A DNA stretch of 64,000 nucleotides from Paraphysomonas bandaiensis. Taxonomy: Eukaryota > Chrysophyceae. The notes under the pieces were generated by a model. The model was not told where the DNA came from. It did not search any database and worked only from the letters and a program-made list of their open reading frames with translations. This document shows, one piece after another, positions 54,742-64,000 of the stretch (the stretch's first letter is position 1; every line of letters begins with the position of its first letter). The stretch lies in NCBI GenBank assembly GCA_965644295.1, contig CBFFRP010000115.1:1-64000 (forward strand), read 5' to 3'. The position numbers and the translations under genes were made by a program.

Positions 54742-55635
54742 ATGAATGCTAGCAATGAGAGTAGTGAAAAGGATGATCAAATGGCAGCCGAGCGGATTGT
54801 GATAACTCATAATAGTCATGTAACAGAGGAGTCAGACAAACTTGAGATATTCCGCGAGCTGAACGTTGCTCTACAGCACAATAAGATATTGAGCACACAG
54901 CTGTTACTTACGCGACAGGACCTCGAAAGAAGCCGTGATGCACTGGAAAAGAGCTTTACGATGCTAGAGAACCAAAATAATGACACTGCACAGTTGAAAG
55001 CCGAACTCGCGGCATATTTCCAACATCTCAAGGACACTCTTCGAGAGAGCGAAGCTTCGAAGGCTTCACTGGAAGAGAAGCTGAAACAGACATCGGCAGA
55101 GTTGGAATCTACGAAGAAGTCTTTGAAAAGAGCTAAGGAGGAACTCTTAAATCGATCACATACGAAAAGCGTCCCTTCGGAAGGTGAGATGGACAGTCCT
55201 TTGGGTGTGGTGCGTGACCGAGTAAGCTTAATCGAAGCAAAGATTGGAGAGGGCCACAATAATAAACTTATCATCACATCAGAGCATTCGCAGCAGAATA
55301 GTTCCACAGTACAAACAATAAATGAGATAGATACTGATTCAAAATCTAGTTGTAATGGGGTTGATTCGGATGAGCGTATTACCTACGAAGAACTACAGCG
55401 GTGGAAAATACGTTGCGCTAACTTGGAGACTCAAGTTCGCACACTTTCGGACATTAATACCGCAATTACCAGTAGTATTTGCCGCCCAGAAAGTAACATT
55501 TTGGGCACGCCATCATCTCTTGGATGCCTAGATCCCACAGCTTGGACCACTCCACCTCATTCTCCGCCCGCACCCTCACATCATTCATTTACGTCACCAA
55601 GGAAGAGTACAGACGTTTCCAAACCTACTGAGTGA
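54742..55635 (+). CDS. Coiled-coil protein of unknown function
   Basis: Single-exon frame of 297 residues, starting MNASNESSEK. Residues about 30-145 are a continuous coiled coil rich in Leu, Glu and Lys (IFRELNVALQHNKIL; LEEKLKQTSAELESTKKSL; KRAKEELL). A Ser/Asp-rich linker follows, then a second short helix (YEELQRWKIRCANLETQVRT) and a Pro/Ser/His-rich end (TTPPHSPPAPSHHSF). No enzymatic or binding motif is seen and no orthologue is recognised. It is divergent from the UVSSA-like gene, with 536 bp between. Confidence 0.7.
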   Translation: MNASNESSEKDDQMAAERIVITHNSHVTEESDKLEIFRELNVALQHNKILSTQLLLTRQDLERSRDALEKSFTMLENQNNDTAQLKAELAAYFQHLKDTLRESEASKASLEEKLKQTSAELESTKKSLKRAKEELLNRSHTKSVPSEGEMDSPLGVVRDRVSLIEAKIGEGHNNKLIITSEHSQQNSSTVQTINEIDTDSKSSCNGVDSDERITYEELQRWKIRCANLETQVRTLSDINTAITSSICRPESNILGTPSSLGCLDPTAWTTPPHSPPAPSHHSFTSPRKSTDVSKPTE

Positions 55636-56573
55636 CAGAGCAATAACAAACATGCGCAAAAGAGCCAGCAATCTGGCCGAATTAGGTTTCATAGAATGTC
55701 AATATGCTGCATCATATATGTTTCTCGCCTTTTGCATTAATAAGCTATTTTCATATTTTTTGAATCAGCGTACACAACTGCAGCATTACTTAAATCCGTA
55801 AAATCGTAGTCTAGAGTGGTAACCATAAGTTGTCCAAACGTATTAGCTCTTCATTAGTATACTCAGTGATAGAAAAAATTGGGTTAGAAGACGACAGCAG
55901 AGTTGGAGTGTTAGAGTTATCATATTACATATTACATCAAACGTGGTAACAAGTAACTAACAAGCTCTTGTGCGCCTGCCAGATACAATAGCGACAACAC
56001 CAACTGCACCAGCATCTACCCATTTCTGAGCTGTTTCTTTAACACAATTCCATATAAACAAGCTGTTTTCCTTGGAAGGGCGAGAGTCGTATATACTGGG
56101 CAACTTGCTACTTGGTAGTAACGTATAGTATATAATATATAGTACATATACATACATATAAGAAAAAGTATAACATATGGAATCCTCTAAGTTTAATATT
56201 GATAAAAAAGTATTGGTGGTGTTATTATTGCCCTTCAGCGTAGAAAAGAGTTTTTTGAATATACATCATACATCTTAACTCTCAGCTTTATCAGTATCCT
56301 ATGGTGTATTCTTGTGGTTGTTATGTGTGCGAGAAGGGATGTGCAATTGTGAAAAGTGGGGGGTGGATGTGAGGAGGAGCAGCTACTGCTGCCCGAGGGC
56401 GTGATCCTGCGATGTGGTGATAATGACGTCAGTATCCTATGTTGTGCAATAAGCTGTCCGTGGATTCACCCAAATAATCATCAGCAGCTGTCGTAGTACC
56501 ACATCCTGTGCATGGCTTCTCTGCTTCCACTTCTTTCGTTGTCTCCCTGCATGGTTTAGACTACTTTCTGTGT
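55636..56573. other. Intergenic, no gene seen
   Basis: No coding signal was found. A TATAATATATAG-type AT tract lies near 56128-56140. An open minus-strand frame at 55957-56157 has no feature. Confidence 0.35.
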
Positions 56574-57302
56574 TCACGATCTCATCCAATATGAGGAATC
56601 ACTTGTGGTATGATCTGTGTCAAGGGTTGAACACCTATCGTTCTGACTGTATAAGCCATTTGTCCTGCTAACACCCACGACACTCTCTTCTAAACATAAG
56701 ATTGTGACATCAGCAACATAGGGCACATAGTCAATACTTTCATCTACGCTAGAGGCACAGCATACACCACAACCCTCCATAGGTTCATCTTCAGCAGCCA
56801 AAAACTTGACCGAAGTGTTCTCATCCACCACGGCATTATGTTAGATATTGCTAGAAAGTGCAACTGATGCACTGTGAACCGGCATATTATTATCAGTATC
56901 ACAAGAAGAATCGAGAGAAACATTCGTAAGTTGCTCTATAAGCTTGGAATCCCCGGTGCTTCCCCCTGATTTGTCTGCTGTACCAGTGGATACAATCACC
57001 ACACTGTTCACTGGCGAAATATCATCCTTTACACTTGACTCGGAGCAAGAATCAAAATTAGACAGGATATAGCTCTCGGGCACTCGTGCTGCACATCTAT
57101 TTCCGGGGTCTGGGGAGTGAGTCGCAGAGAGAGTGTCGACTGGACCATCGCCCAGTGACGATGTCGACATCTGTCTCAAAAAGCTCATAATTCCACTCTC
57201 TTCTCTGCTCAATTGGGGATGTGTCCCTGTGCCATTGTCGCCAGGGTAGTCTACGGGGAGACCTGTGGGGGGAGTCTCAGTATATGAGTGAGAACATCCC
57301 AT
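56574..57302 (-). CDS. Acidic MGC-anchored protein of unknown function, with one in-frame TAA
   Basis: The start at 57302 gives MGCSHSYTETPP. Gly2 followed by Cys3 and Ser is the classic N-myristoylation plus palmitoylation signal, so the protein is probably held on a membrane face. The rest is Ser/Thr/Asp-rich, with no fold recognised. The first frame ends after 153 residues at TAA 56841-56843. The same frame continues, with no other stop, for 88 more codons of similar texture (DENTSVKFLAAEDEPMEGCG, then CCASSVDESI) to TGA at 56574-56576. No GT..AG pair skips the TAA. The choices are a true short protein, readthrough, a recent nonsense mutation or a base error. Confidence 0.55.
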
Positions 57303-57919
57303 TGTTGTGAATTAGTCACACTTCAATTATTGAACTTTGACACAGAAAGCAAATGGGTGAGTCATATATAAATTAGCGACGTGGTCCTATTCCATATATT
57401 GCTTAATGGACTACAACATAGGCAACAATGAATGGAATTTATTTTCACCTTCCTTCCATCCGAAACAAACAGTGCTGTCCACAACCATCGTTCAATCCAA
57501 GTTCTTATTGATTTTTCGGAACATATACACAATACAAAACCCCGAAATATTGCTGTACTACGATATGCTTACCGGAGGTTTCAGTTTACACACTTCTTTG
57601 GGGTTTTGTGATTTTGTACTGCTGTATTTGTTCAGCTTTTTGATAATATCAGAAAAGCTCGATATTCTGCTACTGTTCATGCTTTTTGCAATAAGACAAA
57701 CAATGAAAAAAGGGCAATTTTTAGCCTGCTGGTCGATAAATTCCCTTTACATAGCCGACTTTTTTCCTCACGAATATTGTATGGTGCATAGATGAATATT
57801 TTTACTATCACATATTGGGTAGTATCAATAGTTTCTCTCATTCCTACCCCTTCTTATCACGCCCCAGAGGGAGGGACCTCTTTTATTCCTCTCATCCCAC
57901 TTTTTATACTCCCAGAAGC
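57303..57919. promoter_or_regulatory. Divergent upstream region of the MGC protein and SDR genes
   Basis: 617 bp between two divergent genes. A 129-codon plus-strand frame (57406-57795) is Phe/Leu/Ile-rich, in keeping with AT-rich non-coding DNA, and is not called as a gene. Confidence 0.35.
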
Positions 57920-60455
57920 ATGTCTAACCGTTACACCGCCCTTATGGAGGCCAGTTCCGAGTCGGAATCTGCAAGTGACGTAAGTGACGTTGATACCGAG
58001 CCTCAGACAAAGAAATCGCGTAGACATGAACCACCGGAAAGAGAAAACTCCTCACAGCAACAAGGAGGCATGTTTGTCCAAAGATTCGACCCGGTAACGG
58101 GAGTTGATCCCGGACACTCAGACCTCCTAGAGACTCACTTCTCAGACTCGGATGTAGAGGCCTGCATCAAGGTGCTAACTAGTGTGGGTAAGTTGAACGG
58201 TGCAAGTGATATACATATTTTATGGTTTTGTAATGGTACCGGGCTTAAATGTAGGCAACAACATCCACCTATTGAAGCTGCCTAAGCTTAAACCTCTCCG
58301 TGCTGCCTTGCACCCTCTAATCGTGGAACAAATGAAGAACTACGGGCGGGATTCATCTGTTGATACCTCTAAAGAGGGACGGCGCCGCAAACGGGGAGGA
58401 AAGCAAGTATCTAGTATGAGTGATATCATCAAGATGCAGAAGGAGAAGCTGGCACAAATGGAAAAGGACTACATCAACCAGGTGACATGCATCATTTGTA
58501 CTCTCCGTATGAAACGCATTCTCATTCTGCGACTGTGTAGACTCAGTTAAAGGCACTGCGACTACAGCAGCTCGAGAAGCTTAATGAGGAGGGCGGCGAG
58601 GTTCCCAGAGTTCCAGACGGAGTAGCTCTGCTGGCAGATGGACAAGGGTGTGTAGGAGGACCTCAGCTCATCAAAGGACCATCCGCGCCCCTTTGTATTA
58701 CCAACGGTACTGAACCCTTGGGTACCTCCACTTCATCAGATTGCAAGAGTCGTGCCCCCCCCCTGCTGAACCCAATTTCCTGTTATATATGTCGCAAGCC
58801 CTACACAGAGCTGCACTTCTTCTATCACCAGCTCTGCCCTGATTGTGCAGCATTTAACTATTCCAAGCGGGAAGAGAAAGCTGATCTTTCTGGCATGGTC
58901 TGCCTCGTCACAGGGGCTCGTACTAAGATAGGCTACAGGTGCTGGCCATTTGGCGTAGAACTTGCTACTGTGTAATGCTATCGCTCAGGTCAGCCTTGAA
59001 GCTCCTACGATGCGGTGCCACAGTTATCGGCACAACCAGATTTCCTGCCAATGCCGCCGCTCGATATGCGGCAGAACACGATAGTTCCAAGTGGATACAC
59101 AGACTTCAGGTACACTGATCTCAAGTGTAGTTGTAGATGTTTGAGAAGGATACAGATATACGGCCTAGATTTTCGTGATCTCAATAAGCTGGAAGCCTTT
59201 TGTGTGCACTTGGAGCAGACCTACGATCGTCTTGATGCCATAGTGAACAATGCCTGTCAAACTATACGGCGACCACCAGCAGTAAGTGTTATTGTATTGT
59301 CCGTGCTTCTTTATGTAGGTCTCTGTTTTTATGATTTTTTTTATTAGTACTACGCCCATCTCATTGAGAACGAGGAGTCTTGTGACTACGCAGCTGCGCT
59401 AAAGACTGCCCCCTCGAGACTTCAGATCGAGGATGGTGATGTTGCTAAAACAATTGAAGAAGAGGGTAGTACAAATGATAAGTCGAAAATAGCCGCTGTT
59501 TTGCATCAGCAGGCTAAGTTCATTGGTGTCAGTGGCCAGGGCGGCACAGGTGAGGTTGAAGCGGTTACCACTACAGAGGAGTCCTCCAAACCTGGGTACG
59601 TGCATAATAGTCCTGCTCTTAATCACACCGTGTCGGCACTTTCTTCGTCGAGCATGACACAATTGCAACTGGCACCTGGAGACGATGTGCACGACCCGAC
59701 TCTTTTCCCACGAGGTCGCACAGATGTAAATGGCCAACAGGTATACTTCTTTTTGAGTTTCCTTGCCCAACATTTTAACTTCTATAAATTATTTAAAGGT
59801 GGATTTACGGCGCCAGAACAGTTGGACAATGAAGTTGCATGAAGTGTCCACAGCGGAGCTAGCAGAGGTCTTTGCAATCAACGCGATGGCACCCACCATA
59901 ATCAATAGTAGACTGAAACGGTAACTCTACCTGTAATGTACATATAGGTATATCGTACCTAATATGTGCCTTCAGATTAATGCAGCGAGCTGTAGCCGGT
60001 GATGAAGATAACACAAGGTGGAGATTTATAGTAAATGTATCTGCGATGGAGGGGAAGTTTTATCGGTTCGTATTGTTAGTAAATTTAGTGATTGCACTTA
60101 CTGCTATTTCTATAGATACAAGAGTGAAAATCATCCTCATACTAATATGGCGAAGGCTGCCTTAAATATGATGACGCGCACCAGCGCTCAAGATTACGTT
60201 AAAAGCAACATATATATGACAGCGGTAGACACCGGTTGGATCAACGACGAGAAACCAATAGATCGCGCGATGGCTCATGAGAAGCAACACAATTTCCAGA
60301 CTCCTCTGGATGAGCTAGATGCGGCATCTCGGGTGCTGGACCCCATCATCTCACCGATAAAGGCACTGCAAGAGACATCAGGCGAAGCAACTGTTAGTGA
60401 TATTCAACCTCCGTGGGGATATTTTCTGAAGGATTACATGAAATGCGAATGGTAG
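57920..60455 (+). CDS. Short-chain dehydrogenase/reductase with N-terminal acidic region and cysteine cluster
   Basis: Nine exons in phase: 57920-58187, 58255-58481, 58547-58938, 58989-59109, 59156-59281, 59348-59740, 59799-59920, 59976-60065 and 60116-60455, giving 692 residues. The first about 240 residues are disordered, acidic then basic, with a coiled coil. Next comes a zinc-binding-type CYIC ... CPDC cluster. The SDR fold begins with VCLVTGARTKIGY (nucleotide-binding TGxxxxIG) and continues with LKLLRCGATVIGTTRFP (second strand), DAIVNNACQTIRRPP (NNAG-type), VNVSAMEG (catalytic Ser) and HPHTNMAKAALNMMTRTSA. At the usual Tyr of YxxxK the sequence has Thr (TNMAK). After NNAC there is an insert of about 150 residues. 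A cysteine cluster ahead of this SDR type is seen in some plant and protist proteins. The substrate is unknown. Confidence 0.87.
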
Positions 60456-61255
60456 TTTTACGAACAAGTCTTCGTTTTCGAAACTTTAAAGCTATATCTA
60501 ATACATTTAGTTTCCAGCTGTATTGAGCTTTCGTTGTTGTTTCTACCTCTTTAGCTTGACGAACTATCACCACTGCTGTAGCTAATTGAAATATTTTATC
60601 CGTCCTCCACTCAATATTTATCATACTACTTTCCTCCGAGTATTCCTGACGTGGGAATCATAACACAGAATTTTTGCATTTTGCTTCTGATTGAATAGAC
60701 ATGTATTTATGTATATATTTTCACTGAATGATACGGAGCAAGCAAGATAGTGAATAGTATAGTATTGCTTGTTAGTCTGAGTTTCGTAGTATACTATGCA
60801 TATTGCAGTAAGAATGTAAGAATTATAGACGCTGAACATTACATATTGTAAATATTACAATGTATTGTGGAGTTGTAGTTATTTACAAGCGGCCAAAGAA
60901 TGATTATGAAATATGCAATAAACGATGTAAAAATGATACTTAGTTCTTTAATAGGAAGCTCACTACGCTGCATGAACTGGCTCCTCTGCAAGCTCTTTCA
61001 CGTTTACCATCATTATTTAACGCCTATTGCTAAATAATAAGACTTTTAATATACGTTTACCATCACTATCAATCTGCTGTAATTTAGTGTTTATTTCATG
61101 CTTACATAATAAGCTATCGATGTTATTTATGTTCCTATCAATTTCCAATTTACTTAAAATGAACTAGAAGCACCTCCTGAGACTCTGGTGACGACAATCC
61201 TGTTAGGTACTCTGCTTATTCCACAGAATTAGTAAATTCGTGAGTTCAAGAAATC
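60456..61255. other. 3' flank of SDR gene with a LINE 3' terminus
   Basis: No gene is seen. The stretch 61018-61050 (TTAACGCCTATTGCTAAATA, then ATAAGACTTTTAA) is the terminal piece of the LINE 3' UTR found at 8458 and elsewhere, here only about 30 bp. Confidence 0.45.
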
Positions 61256-63758
61256 CATTAATCGGCAATTATTCACTATATATGTATTCATAAACTCATA
61301 GCGAGTTCATGGCACATGCTACTGGTTGTTGATATATGTAGCTTTGTTAAAGTTATGGTTAAGTGAAAACCACAAAGGAGAGTTGGTCTAATTCGAAGAC
61401 AGTGATATTATAATGGACTCCATGGTTATGACTGACACACAGAAAGTAGGAAGGTCAAACGAGCGCTTGTGCCGCTTAGATATTCTTCTTGAGCCATATA
61501 TAGGCTCTCCGTATAGCTTCATTACTCTTCCTTTCTCACTCTAATACTTTTATTAATTACTTATATATTATTAATATTCTGTGTGTGACTGTCATATAAC
61601 ACCAGAGGACTTTCAGGGTAATGTCATTGGTTTTTATATGGGGACACAGGGATGACAGAGTGTTAGTATGAGGGCAGATAACGTGGTTGCTGGTAAGCAA
61701 AAACACGCTTCTGTTACATCCTATGAGACTTAAAGTTATAATAAAATTAATATTTTTTGTTGTCTCTTACCCTAATACCAGAAATAGAATAGTTTCTATA
61801 ACATTTCTACTTAAATACTGTAAATACTCCTAAATTTCCCAAATATCGTAAAATTCCCACGTTTGCAAAATGTTTACTTATGAGGATATTTATATTGCTG
61901 AGCTGATCATAAGAGAGTCACATCAGAATAACTTCCCCCACTGATTTGAAGGTATTACTGATATGAGTGTAAAGCCATATGATTTGCAGGAACAGTAAAG
62001 TCATTTTACAGATGAAGTGGATGATGATATGAAAGTTTTGCCTGAGGCCTGATAAAGGTAGGAGAAACAATACTGCTCTGAACACGTCACGTGTATTCAA
62101 GTATGTTCCTAATTATAGTTAAGAAGCGGCTCTTAACATCTGTATGACTAGATGGCAACATAGATTGTTATGCTTCAATACAATGCCCACATCTATTAAC
62201 AGGACACTGTCTGGGAGAAAGTAAGTATAAATCTCGGGAAATATTATTCAACCTAGTCTAATTGGTTGAATTACCTAGTTACACTATTTTTTATTGAATA
62301 ATCTAGTCAGTGTAATAAATGATTCAACCTAGTCATTTTTAGTTATAAACCTAATCATAAAATGTACTCACATATAACTACGCATTTTACAGAACGATGA
62401 AGTCACACAGCAGGTAAAAAGTTAAACCAACGCAGCATAGATTAGGTCAAAGCAGAGTTAGAGTATAGAGAAAGATATATTTCATAGTAGCATAGACAGG
62501 ACTCCACCGCTCAAGTAGCAAAAACAGGAATAATCTCTTTTTCGTTCTCTGAACAGAATATCCATATATTCTTCAAGTTGAACCAAACGTCATGAAATCT
62601 TGCCGTTTGGGGGGTTATCAGTGTCACTTATACTTATATCTATTACAATGCGCAGGTATGACAACAACATGCCGCGACCTCACACACAAAACAACATACT
62701 CAAATGGTTGGTTACAAAACCAAAACGCATCTTGAAAGGATTAGCAATTCGTTTGATATATCGTAGCTGAATGATTCTGCCTGTCCAAGATACTTGCTTC
62801 CCACAATAGGAAATATTACTGGCTCGGATATCATCTAAACACACATCCCAACATCAATAAGGAGTAAGGAGAAGTATACAAGCATACAATATTATAAGTA
62901 ACTTGAAGGATTTTAGCTTATATCATGTTATAGTTATAGTGTATAATACTCATGGAGTCCCCCAGTCAGTTGTCAGAGTCTGCGGAAGAAGAAGGGTCGA
63001 TCAACGAGGTCGTTGACAGAACTCCAGATACATCGTCAGATCTTCCAAGTTCCTTATTGAAAAACGACCATTTTTATGCTCCCATAATTGAGTGGAAATT
63101 ATTATTTTTCGACTAGGTAAATACCCTAAACACCTATTCAACCTAGTCATTGTAAACTGGAAATATGAATTATTAAATGACTAGGTTTTTCACCTACTTG
63201 ACTAGAGGATTTTACACAAATTTTGGTGTGACTAGAGGTAGTTCAACCATTCTGACTACGTTGAATAATATTTTCCATAAGTCTCACACTCATATCAGTA
63301 ATACCTTCAAATCAGTGGGGGAACTTATTCTGATCACCTCAGCAATATAAGTATCCTCATGCACACTATCCCCATATAAAAACCAATGACATTACCCTGA
63401 AAGTCCTCTGGTGTTATATGACAGTCACACACAGAATATAAATAATATATAAGTAATTAATAAAGGTATTAGAGTGAGAAAGGAAGAGTAATGAAGCTAT
63501 ACGGAGAGCCTATATATGGCTCAAGAAGAATATCTAAGCGGCACAAGCGCTCGTTTGACCTTCCTACTTTCTGTGTGTCAGTCATAACCATGGAGTCCAT
63601 TATAATATCACTGTCTTCGAATTAGACCAACTCTCCTTTGTGGTTTTCACTTAACCATAACTTTAACAAAGCTACATATATCAACAACCAGTAGCATGTG
63701 CCATGAACTCGCTATGAGTTTATGAATAGATATAGTGATATAATTGCCGATTAATGAA
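61256..63758. mobile_element. Large inverted repeat structure of about 2.5 kb
   Basis: The left arm 61256-61640, continuing at 61880-61975, is the inverse of the right arm 63280-63758, with near-identity over hundreds of bases. Shared landmarks include ATTAATCGGCAATTAT (outer end), AACTCATAGCGAGTTC, ATGGACTCCATGGTTATG and ACCAGAGGACTTTCAGGGTA. The left arm has an extra stretch of about 230 bp (61645-61875) absent from the right. Nearer the centre, 62235-62345 and 63140-63260 hold shorter inverted pieces with AACCTAGTC/GACTAGGTT motifs. No transposase is recognised. It may be a foldback or long-TIR element or an inverted duplication. Confidence 0.75.
62952..63116 (+). CDS. Small acidic open frame inside the inverted repeat
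   Basis: Starts MESPSQLSESAEEEGSINEV and ends at TAG 63114-63116 (54 residues), just before GTAAATACC, which could be a splice donor instead. It may be the first exon of an element-encoded protein. No family is recognised. Confidence 0.3.
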   Translation: MESPSQLSESAEEEGSINEVVDRTPDTSSDLPSSLLKNDHFYAPIIEWKLLFFD

Positions 63759-64000
63759 TTTAAAGTGACATATTTTCAATGTGTTTGTGTTTTATACCCA
63801 CATGCGGGTAGTTCTGCAGTGGTACTGCCTCTATCATTCACATAAAAATATCGGGATTCTTAAGGCTTCATAGAAAGTTGTGATATCAATGTATCCCATT
63901 CACAGGGTGATACGCGCCTATGACATTACTTTTGTTGTATTTTGTGTTGTGTTGTGTTGTGTAATAGGTTAGTCAGCTGCACACGTGCTTCTTCACTGCG
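63759..64000. other. Right edge, no gene seen, GTTGT microsatellite
   Basis: A short TGTGT/GTTGT tract lies at about 63931-63961. No coding exon is recognised before the window edge. Confidence 0.4.

Noticed and set aside
57406-57795. 129-codon Phe/Leu-rich plus frame
   Set aside because: Composition typical of AT-rich DNA, no domain, and it lies in the upstream region of the SDR gene.

Overview
The window is nuclear eukaryotic DNA, AT-rich, with spliced genes. Introns are short (mostly 44-110 nt) with GT..AG borders, and several genes can be rebuilt by hand with all splice phases agreeing. The organism is most likely a flagellated stramenopile-type protist. The main reason is a 2180-residue surface protein with a PSGQP/PSGEP stalk of a style common in those algae and heterotrophs. 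An IQ/Sfi1-like coiled-coil protein also fits a basal body or flagellum. The lineage is inference; no rRNA or organelle marker is present.

Layout. 1-2.7 kb: a large P-loop GTPase (dynamin/SLIP-GC-like), minus strand, broken by stops and frameshifts and running off the left edge. 4.1-4.7 kb: a decayed Ty1/copia Pol tail. 5.1-7.3 kb: a divergent pair, EAF6 (NuA4-type acetyltransferase subunit) and a DUF599 membrane protein. 7.6-11.5 kb: a decayed hAT transposon carrying a nested 5'-truncated LINE. 14.5-19.2 kb: Sm protein F, two kinds of tandem repeat, an unidentified two-exon gene and a second DUF599 paralogue. 19.5-23.7 kb: a 736-bp non-autonomous hAT with a perfect target duplication, a mosaic of small repeats, and a long-TIR element.

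24.0-27.8 kb: a nine-exon IQ/Sfi1-like coiled-coil gene. 28-33.4 kb: repeats and a second hAT family (32052-32860). 33.4-38.6 kb: an eight-exon, 1575-residue protein with C2-like, ankyrin-like and Tudor-like segments. 39.7-40.6 kb: an oddly joined hAT copy and repeats. 42.2-48.7 kb: the intronless PSGQP-stalk membrane protein. 50.7-52.3 kb: a nearly intact hAT transposon. 52.8-60.5 kb: a compact gene cluster (UVSSA-like protein, coiled-coil protein, MGC-anchored acidic protein, and a nine-exon SDR with a cysteine cluster). 61.3-63.8 kb: a large inverted repeat.

The housekeeping genes (EAF6, SmF, UVSSA-like) are single genes, not parts of an operon. I see no prokaryote-style gene system, CRISPR array, tRNA or rRNA. 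The most unusual items are the homogenised exon shared by the two DUF599 paralogues, the 156-bp higher-order repeat in the stalk gene, the C2/ankyrin/Tudor architecture, the in-frame stop in the MGC protein gene, and several precisely bounded hAT insertions.
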